From the NCBI RefSeq assembly GCF_018069755.1, contig NZ_JAGQDE010000003.1:248001-312000 (forward strand): DNA of 64,000 nucleotides, in the 5' to 3' direction. This DNA comes from Ideonella aquatica (GTDB lineage: Bacteria; Pseudomonadota; Gammaproteobacteria; Burkholderiales; Burkholderiaceae_C). Under the pieces are notes generated by a model. That model did not search any database. It was not told the DNA's origin and saw only the letters and a program-made list of their open reading frames with translations. Shown here one piece after another: positions 8,881 through 18,014 of this stretch (positions within the stretch are counted from its first letter, which is position 1; every line of letters starts with the position of its first letter). A program made the position numbers and the translations under genes.

Positions 8881-8924
8881 ATGTGCGTCATATGCACATA
8901 CAAGGCGAATCCTAGGCGCATATG
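8881..8924. promoter_or_regulatory. Operator-like palindrome in the divergent RHH/DUF1275 promoter region
   Basis: ATGTGC (8881-8886) and GCACAT (8894-8899) form a 6-bp inverted repeat with a 7-base centre. CATATG occurs at 8889-8894 and again at 8919-8924, exactly 30 bases apart, about three helical turns. A repeated short site on one DNA face is how ribbon-helix-helix dimers usually bind cooperatively, so this is a candidate binding site for the adjacent regulator. This stretch is also noticeably more A+T-rich than its surroundings. Confidence 0.5.
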
Positions 8925-8954
8925 ATGTGTGTCGCAAGGCCCTTCTTGCACGCC

Positions 8955-9710
8955 ATGCCGACCGATTTCCTGCACCGCCTGACCGCGCCCCAGCGCACCC
9001 GCCGCGCCAACCGGCAGCTGGGCAGCGTGCTGGCCTTCGTGGCCGGCGCGGTGAATGCCGGCGGCTTTCTGGCGGTGCAGCGCTATACCTCGCACATGAG
9101 TGGCATCGTCTCGGGCATTGCCGATGACCTGGTGCTGGGCCAGGTGGCGCTGGCGCTGGGCGGCGTCTCGCTGCTGCTGGCCTTTGTGGCCGGGGCGGCC
9201 ACCACCGCGATGCAGATTCACTGGGCGCGCCGCCAGGGTCTGCAGGGCGAGTTTGCGCTGCCGCTGATGACCGAGGCGGTGCTGCTGCTGCTGTTCGGGC
9301 TGCTGGGGGCGAACCTGGAGCTGCTGGTGGACATCTTCGTGCCGTCCACCGTGCTGCTGCTGTGCTTCGTGATGGGACTGCAGAACGCCGTGGTGACCAA
9401 GATCTCGCAGGCCGAGATCCGCACCACCCACATGACCGGCGTGATCACCGACCTGGGCATCGAGCTGGGGCGCCTGTTTTACTGGAACCGTCGGCCCGAC
9501 GCGGAGGCCGGCCATGCGGTCCTCGCCAACCGCGACAAGCTGGGCATCCATGCCACCATCCTGGCCATGTTCTTCGGTGGCGGCCTGCTGGGGGCCGTGG
9601 CCTTCAAGCGCCTGGGCTTTGTGGCCACGCTGCCGATCGCCGGCCTGCTGATGGTGATGGCCGCGCCGCCGCTGCTGCGCGACCTGTGGACGCGCCGAGC
9701 CGCGCCATGA
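8955..9710 (+). CDS. DUF1275 (YoaK-like) membrane protein
   Basis: About 251 residues with six or so hydrophobic helices, matching the DUF1275 family of inner-membrane proteins. Family landmarks are FVAGAVNAGGFLAV, TSHMSGIVSGIADDL, FVMGLQNAVVTKIS and RTTHMTGVITDLGIELG. The family has no proven substrate. The Met at 8955 is preferred over 8922 because the latter lies in the operator-like region; the start is uncertain by 11 residues. Its stop overlaps the next gene's start (ATGA), indicating translational coupling with the spermidine-synthase-like gene. Confidence 0.83.
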   Translation: MPTDFLHRLTAPQRTRRANRQLGSVLAFVAGAVNAGGFLAVQRYTSHMSGIVSGIADDLVLGQVALALGGVSLLLAFVAGAATTAMQIHWARRQGLQGEFALPLMTEAVLLLLFGLLGANLELLVDIFVPSTVLLLCFVMGLQNAVVTKISQAEIRTTHMTGVITDLGIELGRLFYWNRRPDAEAGHAVLANRDKLGIHATILAMFFGGGLLGAVAFKRLGFVATLPIAGLLMVMAAPPLLRDLWTRRAAP

Positions 9711-10483
9711 GCGAGGCCTGGTGGGCGCTGCCCGAGCCGGCCGAGCCTGACCAGGTGCAGCCTTTCCTGGTGCGCGACGGGGAGCACCTGTCGCTGCACT
9801 TTCACCTGGGCGAGGTGCAGAGCAGCATGCGCAGCGACGATCCGCAGCGGCTGGCGCTGGACTACACGCGGACCATGGCCGCTGCGCTGCTGCTGGCGCC
9901 GGCGCCGCGCACCGTGCTGATGATTGGCCTGGGTGGCGGCTCGCTGCTGAAGTTCCTGCGCGCGCAGCTGCCCGCCGCGACACTGACCGTGGTGGAGATC
10001 AATCCGCACGTGATCGCGCTGCGTGACGCCTTCGCCATTCCGCGCGACGACGAGCAGCTGTGCGTGCTGTGCGCCGATGGGGCGGCGCATGTGGCCTCGA
10101 CATCGGCGCAGTACGACCTGCTGCTGGTCGACGGCTTTGACTACGACGGTCAGCCCGAGGCCTTGTGCAGCCCCGACTTCTACGCCCATTGCCGCGAGCG
10201 CCTCGCGCCCGGCGGCCTGCTGGTCGTCAACCTGCACGCCGACGGCGACCAGGAACACCGGCTGCTGGACCGGCTGGCGCTGTGCTTCGACGGTCAGCTG
10301 GTGGCGGTGCCCAGCGCGGATGCGGGCAACCGCATCGTCTTCGCAGGGGCACCCTGCCAGCCCGGCCGCGACCTGGGCGCGGTGCGACGGCGCTGGGCCG
10401 GGATGCCTGCCGGGCAGCGCGAGACCCTGGCTCACGTCCATCCCGTGTTGATGCAGGCGCTGATGGCACAGGGCGCGGCCTGA
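9707..10483 (+). CDS. Spermidine synthase-like methyltransferase-fold protein
   Basis: A 258-residue Rossmann-fold protein of the polyamine-synthase superfamily. MIGLGGGSLLKFL is the nucleotide-binding glycine loop, VVEINPHVI carries the acidic residue that binds the cofactor ribose, and DLLLVDGFDYDGQPEALCSP matches the active-site region of aminopropyltransferases. It is shorter than classical SpeE and lacks its full N-terminal beta domain, as is usual for the SpeE-like proteins of this order, so aminopropyl transfer is not assured. Coupled to the DUF1275 gene by a 4-base overlap. Confidence 0.78.
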   Translation: MSEAWWALPEPAEPDQVQPFLVRDGEHLSLHFHLGEVQSSMRSDDPQRLALDYTRTMAAALLLAPAPRTVLMIGLGGGSLLKFLRAQLPAATLTVVEINPHVIALRDAFAIPRDDEQLCVLCADGAAHVASTSAQYDLLLVDGFDYDGQPEALCSPDFYAHCRERLAPGGLLVVNLHADGDQEHRLLDRLALCFDGQLVAVPSADAGNRIVFAGAPCQPGRDLGAVRRRWAGMPAGQRETLAHVHPVLMQALMAQGAA

Positions 10484-10504
10484 GGGCACTGGGCGCGGCC
10501 TGAG
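10465..10504. repeat. 20-bp tandem duplication across the stop codon of the spermidine-synthase-like gene
   Basis: Two adjacent 20-base units, 10465-10484 and 10485-10504, differ by one base (GGCACAGGG versus GGCACTGGG, both continuing CGCGGCCTGAG). The first copy contains the stop codon at 10481-10483 and the second lies outside the gene. It looks like a recent replication-slippage event. Confidence 0.8.
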
Positions 10505-10628
10505 CCGGCTCATCAGGACGTTTGCGGGCATTCAGGGCCCCAGTTAAGGTGAATGCCCATAAACGGTAGAGGGTATTGTCACCAGCCAAGCCGCCACCCT
10601 GAGTCGGTGCGCCCTTCTTGACCTGGAG

Positions 10629-12182
10629 ATGCCCTTGAGAACCCTGTCCTCGCTTGGCGTGATCGCCCGCTTGACGCTGGCCGTCGGCGTGCTGCTGGCC
10701 GTGCTGGCCGCCAATGCCGGTCTGAACCTGTGGCAGCAGTCGCAGACAGCCACGATGATGGCCGGACTGGCCGCGCAGTCCGACAAGCTGCGCCTGGTCG
10801 ACCGCTGGGCCGCGCTGTCCGAGTCCGCCTCGGTGCGCATCATGGCGGTCAACAAATCGGGTGATGAGGCCATCTCGGCCCTGTTCGGTCCGGAGATCGG
10901 CCCCAAGGTGAAGGAGGTCGGCGAGCTGTTCCGCCAGATCAAGGGCCTGGCGACCCGGCCAGAGGAGCTGGCCTGGTTCGAGCAGATGACGCCCAAGCGC
11001 GAGGCGCTGCTGCAATCGCTCAAGGACATGGCCGAGTACCGGAAGATCGGCGACATGCCCGCTGCCAGCACCATGTTCGACACCGCCTTCATGCCGGCGC
11101 AAAAGGCCTACAACGAACACATCCAGGGCTTTGTGCGGATGCAGCGCGACTACCTGGAGCGCGAAGCCGCCGAGACCGCCGCCCGCGGCCGCCAGCAGGC
11201 CCTGCTGGCGCTCGGCGTGGTCGGACTGCTGGCCGTGGGCGGCGGGGTGCTGGCGGCCACTGTGCTGCGACACATCCGCCGCTCGCTGGGCGAAGCGGTG
11301 GCCGTGGCCCAGGCCGTGGCCGCCGGCGACCTGAGCCACCCGGTGACCGTGCGGGGCCGCGACGAATTCGGCACCCTGATGCGGGCCCTGGCCGAGATGA
11401 CCGGCTCGCTCGAGCGCATCGTCGGCCAGGTGCGCCAGGGCACCGACAGCATCGCCACCGCCTCCGCCGAGATCGCCCAGGGCAACAACGACCTCTCGCA
11501 GCGCACTGAGCAGCAGGCCGGCAATGTGCAGGCCGCCGCGTCGGCGATGGACCAGATCACGGTGTCGGTGCGGCAGAACGCCGAGCACGCCCGCCAGGCC
11601 AATGCCCTGGCCCAAGCGGCCAGCGAGGTGGCCCAGCGCGGCGGCGAGGCCGTGGCCCGCGTGGTCGACACCATGGGCCAGATCAACACCGCGTCACGCC
11701 GCATCGAGGAGATCATCGGCGTGATCGACGGCATCTCGTTTCAGACCAACATCCTGGCCCTGAACGCCGCGGTCGAGGCGGCGCGCGCCGGCGAGCAGGG
11801 CCGCGGCTTTGCCGTGGTGGCCGGCGAGGTGCGCAGCCTGGCGCAGCGATCGGCCAACGCGGCCAAGGAGATCAAGGACCTGATCGCCGACTCCACCGAC
11901 AAGGTGCGGGTGGGCAGCGAGCAGGTCGAAGGGGCCGGCCGCACCATGGACGAGATCGTCGACTCGGTGCGGCGCGTCAGCACGCTGGTGTCGGAAATCA
12001 CGCAGGCCACGGCCGAGCAGGACAGCGGCATCGCCAGCGTCGGCCAATCGGTCAGCGAGATCGATCAGATGACGCAGCAGAACGCCGCCCTGGTGGAGCA
12101 GGCGGCGGCTGCGGCCGAGTCGATGCGCCGGCAGGCGCAGGAGCTGGAGCAGGCGGTGGCGGTGTTCCGCGTCGGACGCTGA
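10629..12182 (+). CDS. Methyl-accepting chemotaxis protein, orphan
   Basis: A 517-residue transmembrane chemoreceptor. Transmembrane helix 1 spans about residues 10-32, followed by a periplasmic four-helix-bundle-type domain (about 33-190). Transmembrane helix 2 (about 190-213), a HAMP domain and the cytoplasmic signalling coiled coil follow. The kinase-contact hairpin ([20 protein letters not shown]) is intact. The C terminus ends AVFRVGR, with no CheR-tether tail. Unlike the four receptors of the che operon it stands alone on the plus strand, convergent with metG. I found no convincing sigma-28 site upstream. Ligand unknown. Confidence 0.92.
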   Translation: MPLRTLSSLGVIARLTLAVGVLLAVLAANAGLNLWQQSQTATMMAGLAAQSDKLRLVDRWAALSESASVRIMAVNKSGDEAISALFGPEIGPKVKEVGELFRQIKGLATRPEELAWFEQMTPKREALLQSLKDMAEYRKIGDMPAASTMFDTAFMPAQKAYNEHIQGFVRMQRDYLEREAAETAARGRQQALLALGVVGLLAVGGGVLAATVLRHIRRSLGEAVAVAQAVAAGDLSHPVTVRGRDEFGTLMRALAEMTGSLERIVGQVRQGTDSIATASAEIAQGNNDLSQRTEQQAGNVQAAASAMDQITVSVRQNAEHARQANALAQAASEVAQRGGEAVARVVDTMGQINTASRRIEEIIGVIDGISFQTNILALNAAVEAARAGEQGRGFAVVAGEVRSLAQRSANAAKEIKDLIADSTDKVRVGSEQVEGAGRTMDEIVDSVRRVSTLVSEITQATAEQDSGIASVGQSVSEIDQMTQQNAALVEQAAAAAESMRRQAQELEQAVAVFRVGR

Positions 12183-12185
12183 GCG

Positions 12186-14231
12186 TCAGCGCACGCGCAT
12201 CCCGGGCTGGGCGCCCGGGAAGGGCTCGAGCACGAAGATGCCCGGGTGGGCCTTCTCGTCGGCGTGGCTGGCGGCCAGCACCATGCCTTCGCTGACGCCG
12301 AACTTCATCTTGCGCGGCGCCAGGTTGGCCACCATCACGGTGAGCTTGCCTTCCAGGTCCTCAGGGCGGTAGGCGCTCTTGATGCCGGAGAAGACATTGC
12401 GGGTGCGTCCCTCGCCCACATCCAGCGTCAGACGCAGCAGCTTGTCGCTGCCCTCCACGTGCTCGGCCTTGACGATCTTCGCGATGCGCAGATCGACCTT
12501 GGTGAAGTCGTCTATTCTGATCTCGGGCGCCAGATCCTCGCCGCCGGGCACCACCTTCGGCGCCGGCGGCGGGGCCAGCAGCTCGTCCAGCAGCTTGGCG
12601 TCCACCCGTTGCATCAGGTGCTTGTACTCGCCGATGACATGGCCGCCCAGCGAGCGCGCCGCGTCGGCGAAGGCGAAAGGCTCGACCTTCAGGAAGCCTT
12701 CGACCTGGGCCACCAGCGCCGGCAGCACCGGCTTCAGGTAGATGCTCAGCAGGCGGAAGGCCTCGATGCAGGTGCTGCAGACATCGTGCAGCGCAGCGTC
12801 GGCGCCGTCCTTCTTGGCCAGCTCCCAGGGCTTGTGGGTGTCGACGTACTCGTTGACCTTGTCGGCCAGCGCCATGATCTCGCGCAGCGCCTTGCCGAAT
12901 TCGCGCTCCTCGTACAGCGCCTCCACGGCACTGCGGTGCGCGCGCAGGGTATCCAGCAGCGTGCGGCCTTCGACGCCCAGGTCGGCGCTCAGGCGCCCGC
13001 CAAAGCGCTTGCTGAGGAAGCCCGCGGCGCGGCTGGCGATGTTGATGTACTTGCCCACCAGGTCGGCATTGACGCGGGCGATGAAGTCATCGGGGTTGAA
13101 GTCGATGTCCTCCACCCGGGCGTTGAGCTTGGCGGCGATGTAGTAGCGCAGCCACTCGGGGTGCATGCCCAGCTCCAGGTACTTCAGCGGGCTGATGCCG
13201 GTGCCGCGGCTCTTGCTCATCTTCTCGCCGCCATTGACGGTGATGAAGCCGTGCACGTTCACCTTGTCCGGCGTCTTGCGGCCGCTGAAGTGCAGCATCG
13301 CCGGCCAGAACAGGGTGTGGAAGTAGGTGATGTCCTTGCCGATGAAGTGCACCTGCTCCACCGCCGGGTCGCGGAAGAAGGCGTCGTAGTCCAGGCCCTT
13401 CTTGCCGAAATAGTTCTTCAGCGAGGCCAGGTAGCCGATCGGCGCGTCCAGCCAGACGTAGAAGTACTTGCCCGGCGCATCCGGGATCTCGATGCCGAAG
13501 TAGGGCGCGTCGCGGCTGATGTCCCAGTCGCCCAGGCCGCCCTGGCCCTGCTCGTCCTTGGCGAACCACTCCTTGATCTTGTTGAGCACCTCGGGCTGCA
13601 GGCGGCCCGGCTCATGGGTCCACTGCTCCAGGAAGCTCACGCAGCGCGGGTCGGACAGGCGGAAGAAGTAGTGGTCCGAGGTCTTCAGCACCGGCGTCGC
13701 ACCCGACAGTGCCGAGTACGGGTTCTTCAGCTCGGTGGGCGCGTAAACCGCGCCGCAGACCTCGCAGCTGTCGCCATACTGGTCCTTGGCGCCGCACTTG
13801 GGGCACTCGCCCTTGATGAAGCGGTCGGGCAGGAACATGCCCTTGTCGGGGTCGAAGAACTGCTCGATCGTCTTCACGTCGATCAGGCCGTTGTCGCGCA
13901 GGCCGCGGTAGATGTCCTGCGCCAGCTGATGGTTCTCGGGCCCGTCGGTCGAGTGCCAGTTGTCGAAGCTGATGTGAAAGCCGTTCAGGTACTGCGGCCG
14001 GCCGGCGGCCACCTCGGCGACGAACTGCTGCGGCGTCTTGCCGGCCTTCTCGGCGGCGATCATGATCGGCGCGCCATGGGCGTCGTCGGCGCCGACGAAG
14101 TGCACTTCGTGGCCCTTCATGCGCTGCGCCCGCACCCAGATGTCGGCCTGGATGTACTCCATCATGTGCCCGATGTGGAACGGGGCGTTGGCGTAGGGCA
14201 GGGCGGTGGTGACGAAGAGCTTGCGGGTCAT
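12186..14231 (-). CDS. metG: Methionyl-tRNA synthetase
   Basis: Charges tRNA-Met with methionine in the cytosol. The 681-residue protein has the class I signatures HIGH (residues 19-22) and KMSKS (in GEKMSKSRG). The zinc knuckle [18 protein letters not shown] places it in the MetG1-type, zinc-containing group. The C terminus (about 575-681; [20 protein letters not shown]) is the dimerising tRNA-binding OB-fold found in the long form, as in E. coli. Full length, and the start at 14231 fits the conserved [19 protein letters not shown]. Confidence 0.97.
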   Translation of the reverse strand: MTRKLFVTTALPYANAPFHIGHMMEYIQADIWVRAQRMKGHEVHFVGADDAHGAPIMIAAEKAGKTPQQFVAEVAAGRPQYLNGFHISFDNWHSTDGPENHQLAQDIYRGLRDNGLIDVKTIEQFFDPDKGMFLPDRFIKGECPKCGAKDQYGDSCEVCGAVYAPTELKNPYSALSGATPVLKTSDHYFFRLSDPRCVSFLEQWTHEPGRLQPEVLNKIKEWFAKDEQGQGGLGDWDISRDAPYFGIEIPDAPGKYFYVWLDAPIGYLASLKNYFGKKGLDYDAFFRDPAVEQVHFIGKDITYFHTLFWPAMLHFSGRKTPDKVNVHGFITVNGGEKMSKSRGTGISPLKYLELGMHPEWLRYYIAAKLNARVEDIDFNPDDFIARVNADLVGKYINIASRAAGFLSKRFGGRLSADLGVEGRTLLDTLRAHRSAVEALYEEREFGKALREIMALADKVNEYVDTHKPWELAKKDGADAALHDVCSTCIEAFRLLSIYLKPVLPALVAQVEGFLKVEPFAFADAARSLGGHVIGEYKHLMQRVDAKLLDELLAPPPAPKVVPGGEDLAPEIRIDDFTKVDLRIAKIVKAEHVEGSDKLLRLTLDVGEGRTRNVFSGIKSAYRPEDLEGKLTVMVANLAPRKMKFGVSEGMVLAASHADEKAHPGIFVLEPFPGAQPGMRVR

Positions 14232-14377
14232 GGTGCAGCCAGGGACGCCGGGCCCGCGCGGGCCGGCGGCCCGCCTGCAGGGTCAGGCGCCGCAGGAAAC
14301 CCGTGATTTTACGGTGCACGGGGGATGGACAGGGCCATCACTGCGCGGCACCCTGTCGGCCAGGAAGGACCACCGCC

Positions 14378-14770
14378 ATGAGCACCCGCCGAACCAGCCT
14401 GCGCGCCGCCGCCGGCCTGCTGTCCGCCGCCGCCCTGTCCCCGGCCGAAGCGCAGACGTCGCCACCGGCGCGCGACCAGCGCTGGGTGGTCGTGCACCGC
14501 CCGGGGCCGGCCTGGCAGTCCGGGGTCAGCCCGTTCGAGCAGCCGGGCCTGGACACCCACATCGCCCACTACCGCCGCTGGCAACAGGAGGGCAAGCTGG
14601 CCCTGGGCGGCCCGTTCATGGACGGGTCGGCCGGCGGCATGATGATCGCGGCGGCCGGCGTGCCCGAGGCCGAGGTGCGCGCGCACGCCCAGTCTGACCC
14701 GGCGGTGCAGTCGGGGCTGCTGACGGCCGAGCTGCGGCCCTGGCTGATCGGCATGCGCGGCACGGTTTGA
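14378..14770 (+). CDS. YCII-related protein with probable export signal
   Basis: A 130-residue protein whose C-terminal part (about 35-130) resembles the YCII domain: an HIAHYRRWQQEGKLALGGPF core and a DPAVQSGLLTAELRPW ending. YCII domains form small ferredoxin-like dimers, sometimes with hydrolase or dehydrochlorinase-like activity. Unusually, the first 27 residues (twin Arg in TRRTSLRAAAGLLSA, then Ala-rich and EAQT) look like a signal peptide, whereas most YCII proteins are cytosolic. Divergent from metG. Confidence 0.68.
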   Translation: MSTRRTSLRAAAGLLSAAALSPAEAQTSPPARDQRWVVVHRPGPAWQSGVSPFEQPGLDTHIAHYRRWQQEGKLALGGPFMDGSAGGMMIAAAGVPEAEVRAHAQSDPAVQSGLLTAELRPWLIGMRGTV

Positions 14771-14816
14771 GCCGCGGCAAGCCGCCCTGCGGTGCTGTCG
14801 GGCACGATCACCGGCG

Positions 14817-15215
14817 ATGCACCTGCTGATCGACACCTTGGCGCTGTGCCTGTTGCTGGCCTCGGCCGAGACCCTGCACGGCATCGCCCGCACGCTGTGG
14901 GTGGCGCCGCGCCTGGGACAGCAGCGGGCCCGCCGATGGAGCGTGATCAGCGGCTCACTGCTGGCCTTTGGCCTGTGCGCCTGGCGGGTGCCCGGCTTCG
15001 GCCTGCAGGGGCCACTGGCCCACGCGCTGCTGGGCGCGGTGCTGGCCGCCTTCATGGCCAGCTTCGACCTGGCGCTGACCCATTGGCTGCTGCGCCGCCC
15101 CTGGCGCCAGGCGCTGCAGGACCTGAACCTGCGCCAGGGCCAGCTGCTGCCGCTGGGCCTGATGGCGCTGGCAGCCTCGCCGACGCTGGTGTGGTGGCTG
15201 CAGCGCAGCAGCTGA
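14817..15215 (+). CDS. Small integral membrane protein, unknown function
   Basis: A 132-residue hydrophobic protein that I do not recognise. Four likely membrane segments: about 3-20, 42-60, 66-87 and 110-127. A conserved-looking ETLHGIARTLWVAPRLG sits between the first two, which suggests a real protein rather than a chance frame. It ends 7 bases from the convergent HDAC-like gene. Confidence 0.6.
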   Translation: MHLLIDTLALCLLLASAETLHGIARTLWVAPRLGQQRARRWSVISGSLLAFGLCAWRVPGFGLQGPLAHALLGAVLAAFMASFDLALTHWLLRRPWRQALQDLNLRQGQLLPLGLMALAASPTLVWWLQRSS

Positions 15216-15222
15216 GCGGCCC

Positions 15223-16254
15223 TCAGCCGCCCTCGAACCCCGCCAGCACGCTGACCACGTTGTCGCCGATCTCAGCCACCGCGTAGCCGCCTTCCAGAAC
15301 GAACACCGTGGGCAGGCCCAGCGCGGCCAGGCGTGCGCCCAGACGCTTGAACTCTGGCGTGCGCAGGTGAAAGCGCGAGATCGGGTCGCCCTCGAAGGTG
15401 TCCACGCCCAGCGAGACCACCAGCGCCTCGGCGCCATGGGCGACGATGCGGCGGCAAGCCGCTTCCAGCGCCTCGAACCAGCGCGTGTTGTCACTGCCGG
15501 CGGGCAGCGGGTAGTTGGCGTTGAAGCCCAGGCCGGTACCCGCGCCGGTCTCGTCGGCGTGGCCCAGGTAGAACGGGTACTCGGTGCGCGGATCGCCGTG
15601 GATGCTCTGGAACAGCACGTCCGACCGTTGGTAGAAGATCTGCTGCGTGCCGTTGCCGTGGTGGTAGTCCACGTCCAGCAGCGCCACGCGGGCGGCGCCG
15701 CCATCGACGAAGGCCTGCGCCGCGATGGCGGCATGGTTGAGGAAGCAGTAGCCGCCGTAGAAATCGGTGCCGGCGTGGTGGCCGGGCGGCCGTGCCAGCG
15801 AGAACGCAGCACGGGCGCCCTGCGCCACCGCGGCCTGGGCCGTCAGCGCGCAGTGGGCACCGGCCAGCGCCGCCGTCCAGGTGCCGGCGGTGATCGGGCT
15901 GCCGCTGTCGAAGGAGTACAGACCCAGTTGGGCCACCAGGTTGTCAGGCTCGATGTCGTCGCGAAAGCCGCGTGTCGGCCACACGGCCGGCAGCAGGTCG
16001 CGCGTGCCGCCCTGCGCGGCCCAGGCGTCCCACACCCGCGCCAGGAAGGCCAGGTAGCGCGGCGCGTGGATGCGCTCGATCGGCGCCAGGCCGTGGTCCT
16101 CGGGCGCAGACACCTCGCCCAGGCCGGCGCGCTGGAAGGCCTGCAGCACGAAATCGGCACGCTCGGGCTTTTCAAAGCAGGGCACCAGCTCGCCGCGGTA
16201 GATCTCGTGGGTGCCGGCATGGCCACGGTGCAGGGGGGAGTGGAAGCAACGCAT
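15223..16254 (-). CDS. Histone-deacetylase-fold amidohydrolase, probably acetylpolyamine amidohydrolase
   Basis: A 343-residue zinc amidohydrolase of the HDAC/AcuC/AphA superfamily. The catalytic and metal-binding motifs are RPPGHHAG (tandem histidines), DVDYHHGNGTQ (Asp and His zinc ligands) and GVDTFEGDP (third ligand). The segment HGDPRTEYPFYLGHADETG is characteristic of acetylpolyamine amidohydrolases rather than AcuC, so removal of acetyl groups from N-acetylated polyamines is the best guess. The start at 16254 gives the family-like MRCFHSP opening. Convergent with a small membrane protein gene. Confidence 0.85.
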   Translation of the reverse strand: MRCFHSPLHRGHAGTHEIYRGELVPCFEKPERADFVLQAFQRAGLGEVSAPEDHGLAPIERIHAPRYLAFLARVWDAWAAQGGTRDLLPAVWPTRGFRDDIEPDNLVAQLGLYSFDSGSPITAGTWTAALAGAHCALTAQAAVAQGARAAFSLARPPGHHAGTDFYGGYCFLNHAAIAAQAFVDGGAARVALLDVDYHHGNGTQQIFYQRSDVLFQSIHGDPRTEYPFYLGHADETGAGTGLGFNANYPLPAGSDNTRWFEALEAACRRIVAHGAEALVVSLGVDTFEGDPISRFHLRTPEFKRLGARLAALGLPTVFVLEGGYAVAEIGDNVVSVLAGFEGG

Positions 16255-16310
16255 GCGACGGATTCTGCTCCTGGGCGGCCCCCTATACTGGCCTGGACAA
16301 GACAGCCACG

Positions 16311-16925
16311 ATGACCATGACCTTTCTGCCACGACTGCTGCTGGGCCTGCTGCTGGCCCTGACCCAATGGGCTGCCCAGGCGGCCACGATCGACAAAATG
16401 CTGGTGGCGCCCTTCGGACAGTACGACCAGAGCTACAACGCGGGCGGCAGCTTCATGGTCTTCCCGCAGGCCCTGAGCTACCAGCTCAGCGATGGCAGCA
16501 GCTGGAGCTCGGGTGCCGGCTGGCACCCCCACACCCAGGCCGCACCGGCCAGCGTGAGCGAGGTGGACGGCGTGCTGACCGTCCGCTTCGTCCGTCCGGC
16601 CGACGGCATCCTGTTCCAGAACACCGATTACGACAGCGGCGACCATTCGGCCCAGGGCGTGCTGGGTGCGCCCAAGGTGATCGAGCTGGTGGCCAAGGTG
16701 GGCAGCAGCCACGGCACGATCCGCGGCCGCACCCTGATCGTCTCGAACGACGAGACCTGGTACGGCCAGCCGCGCTTCAACTTCTATTCGGCCGCGGTGG
16801 GCCAGAAGGTGCCTTTCAAGCTCACCGTCACCTTGCTGGGCGGCCAGACCTTCCACGCCGGCCTGTTCAACGGCAGTTTCAGCTACCGCATCGCCGGTCA
16901 GGTCGACTTCACCCGGCCGCGCTGA
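16311..16925 (+). CDS. Secreted protein of unknown function
   Basis: A 204-residue protein with a strong signal peptide (residues 1-25, cleavage near AQAA-TID). The mature part is rich in Gly, Ser, aromatic and beta-branched residues and looks all-beta; no cysteines beyond the leader. I do not recognise a family. Its last 17 bases overlap the end of the converging RidA gene. The ATG at 16311 is followed by another Met at residue 3; either could be used. Confidence 0.65.
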   Translation: MTMTFLPRLLLGLLLALTQWAAQAATIDKMLVAPFGQYDQSYNAGGSFMVFPQALSYQLSDGSSWSSGAGWHPHTQAAPASVSEVDGVLTVRFVRPADGILFQNTDYDSGDHSAQGVLGAPKVIELVAKVGSSHGTIRGRTLIVSNDETWYGQPRFNFYSAAVGQKVPFKLTVTLLGGQTFHAGLFNGSFSYRIAGQVDFTRPR

Positions 16926-17394
16926 GCAGCGCCGCCTGCAGCTCCAGCTCCACCGTCGCGTTCTTGGGCAGCGAGGCCACCCCGACCGACGTGCGAGCGT
17001 GGCGGCCGGCCGGACCCAGCACCGCCACCAGCAGCTCGGAGGCAGCGTCGGCCACCTCTGAGTGCTGGCTGAAGCCGGGCCCGGCCTGCACGTAGACGCC
17101 CACCCGCAGCAGCTGCGCCACAGCGCCGAGGCTGCCCAGTTGCTGGCGCAGCAGCGCCAGCGCGCGCAGCGCGCCGATGCAGGCGGCGCGGCGGGCCTCC
17201 TCCAGCCCCACCGTCTCGGCCGAACCGGTGACCACCACCTGCTGGCCGATGCGCGGCACCTGGCCGCTCACGTGGGCGATGCCGGCATGCAGCAGCAGGG
17301 GCTGGTAGTTGCCGCCCACCAGCAGGGGGGCATCGGGGTCCAGACCCAGGGCGCGGGCCCGGTCCAGCAGACGTTGGTCGCGGTCGGAGGGCAT
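16909..17394 (-). CDS. RidA/YjgF-family protein
   Basis: A 161-residue Rid-superfamily member. RidA proteins are trimers that hydrolyse reactive enamines or imines made by PLP enzymes. The C-terminal GVASLPKNATVELELQA is the family signature region, but the catalytic Arg of classical RidA (R105 type) is not obvious there, since Lys-Asn replaces the usual pattern, so it belongs to a divergent Rid subgroup with uncertain activity. Divergent from the GyrI-like gene. Confidence 0.8.
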   Translation of the reverse strand: MPSDRDQRLLDRARALGLDPDAPLLVGGNYQPLLLHAGIAHVSGQVPRIGQQVVVTGSAETVGLEEARRAACIGALRALALLRQQLGSLGAVAQLLRVGVYVQAGPGFSQHSEVADAASELLVAVLGPAGRHARTSVGVASLPKNATVELELQAALLSAAG

Positions 17395-17441
17395 CGCCCG
17401 ATTCTCGCCGCGGCTGGGGCGAGAATGTCGGGCACCCCACC

Positions 17442-17963
17442 ATGAACGGCCCTCGACTCATCCGCTTCGCCGAGCTGCCCGCTGGCCTGGCCGCCCTCAC
17501 CGCCACCGCACGCGGCATGGAGGAGGGCCGCTTCAGCCGCGCCTCGGCCGAGGCCTTTGGCGAGCTGGCCCGCGCGACCCGGCTGGCTGGCCATATCCGG
17601 GAGGTGCGCAACTGCATCAGCATCAGCCCCGATGTGCCCAGCGGGCCGGACGACGCCGATTGCCGCTTCGTGGCGGGCTACCTCTTCGGCCATGACCTGC
17701 GCACCGGCCAGGGCGCGGGCGAACGTCCGGCGGTGGCGATGCACGGCTCGCTGGCCTGGTGGCCGCTGGCCAGCGGGCGCTACGCGGTGTTCGGCCACCA
17801 GGGTCCGCACGACACGCTGGCCCAGGCCTGGCGCGAGGTCTTCGACACGGCGTTGCCGGCCATGGGCCTGCAGGCCAGGGCGGCGCCGCTGGACCTGATG
17901 GTCGATGACCGACGGGACACGCCGGCACAGGCGCTGCGCACCGAGATCTGGGTGCCGGTCTGA
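17442..17963 (+). CDS. GyrI-like small-molecule-binding domain protein
   Basis: A 173-residue protein resembling the GyrI-like/AraC effector-binding fold: the central GSLAWWPLASGRYAVFGHQGP and the closing DDRRDTPAQALRTEIWVPV follow the domain pattern. There is no DNA-binding domain, so it is a stand-alone ligand-binding version, as in the gyrase inhibitor GyrI or stress proteins binding cationic drugs. No linked target gene. Confidence 0.75.
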   Translation: MNGPRLIRFAELPAGLAALTATARGMEEGRFSRASAEAFGELARATRLAGHIREVRNCISISPDVPSGPDDADCRFVAGYLFGHDLRTGQGAGERPAVAMHGSLAWWPLASGRYAVFGHQGPHDTLAQAWREVFDTALPAMGLQARAAPLDLMVDDRRDTPAQALRTEIWVPV

Positions 17964-17968
17964 AACGG

Positions 17969-17994
17969 CACGGGCCGCCCGAAGGCGGCCCGTG
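17969..17994 (-). terminator. Terminator of the chemotaxis operon (UUCG tetraloop)
   Basis: A perfect 11-bp stem, CACGGGCCGCC (17969-17979) and GGCGGCCCGTG (17984-17994), closes a 4-base loop that reads TTCG on the minus strand, a very stable tetraloop. It lies 21 bases beyond the cheW stop and directly after the GyrI-like stop, so it may serve both converging transcripts. The T-run on the minus side is short (GTTTC). Confidence 0.75.
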
Positions 17995-18014
17995 ACAGGG
18001 GGGTGACGAAGGCC

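Noticed and set aside
8863-8937. Longer N terminus of the ribbon-helix-helix protein starting at 8937
   Set aside because: The added residues are not conserved in the fold and would place the operator-like palindrome inside the gene.
10555-10562. GCCCATAA upstream of the orphan MCP as a sigma-28 -10 element
   Set aside because: No TNAA element lies 15-16 bases ahead; the nearby TTAAGG is only 7 bases away, so the pair does not have promoter geometry.
12246-14306. A 686-codon open frame opposite metG
   Set aside because: Composition is Leu/Gln/Ala/His shadow sequence with no domain, and metG on the other strand is fully conserved.
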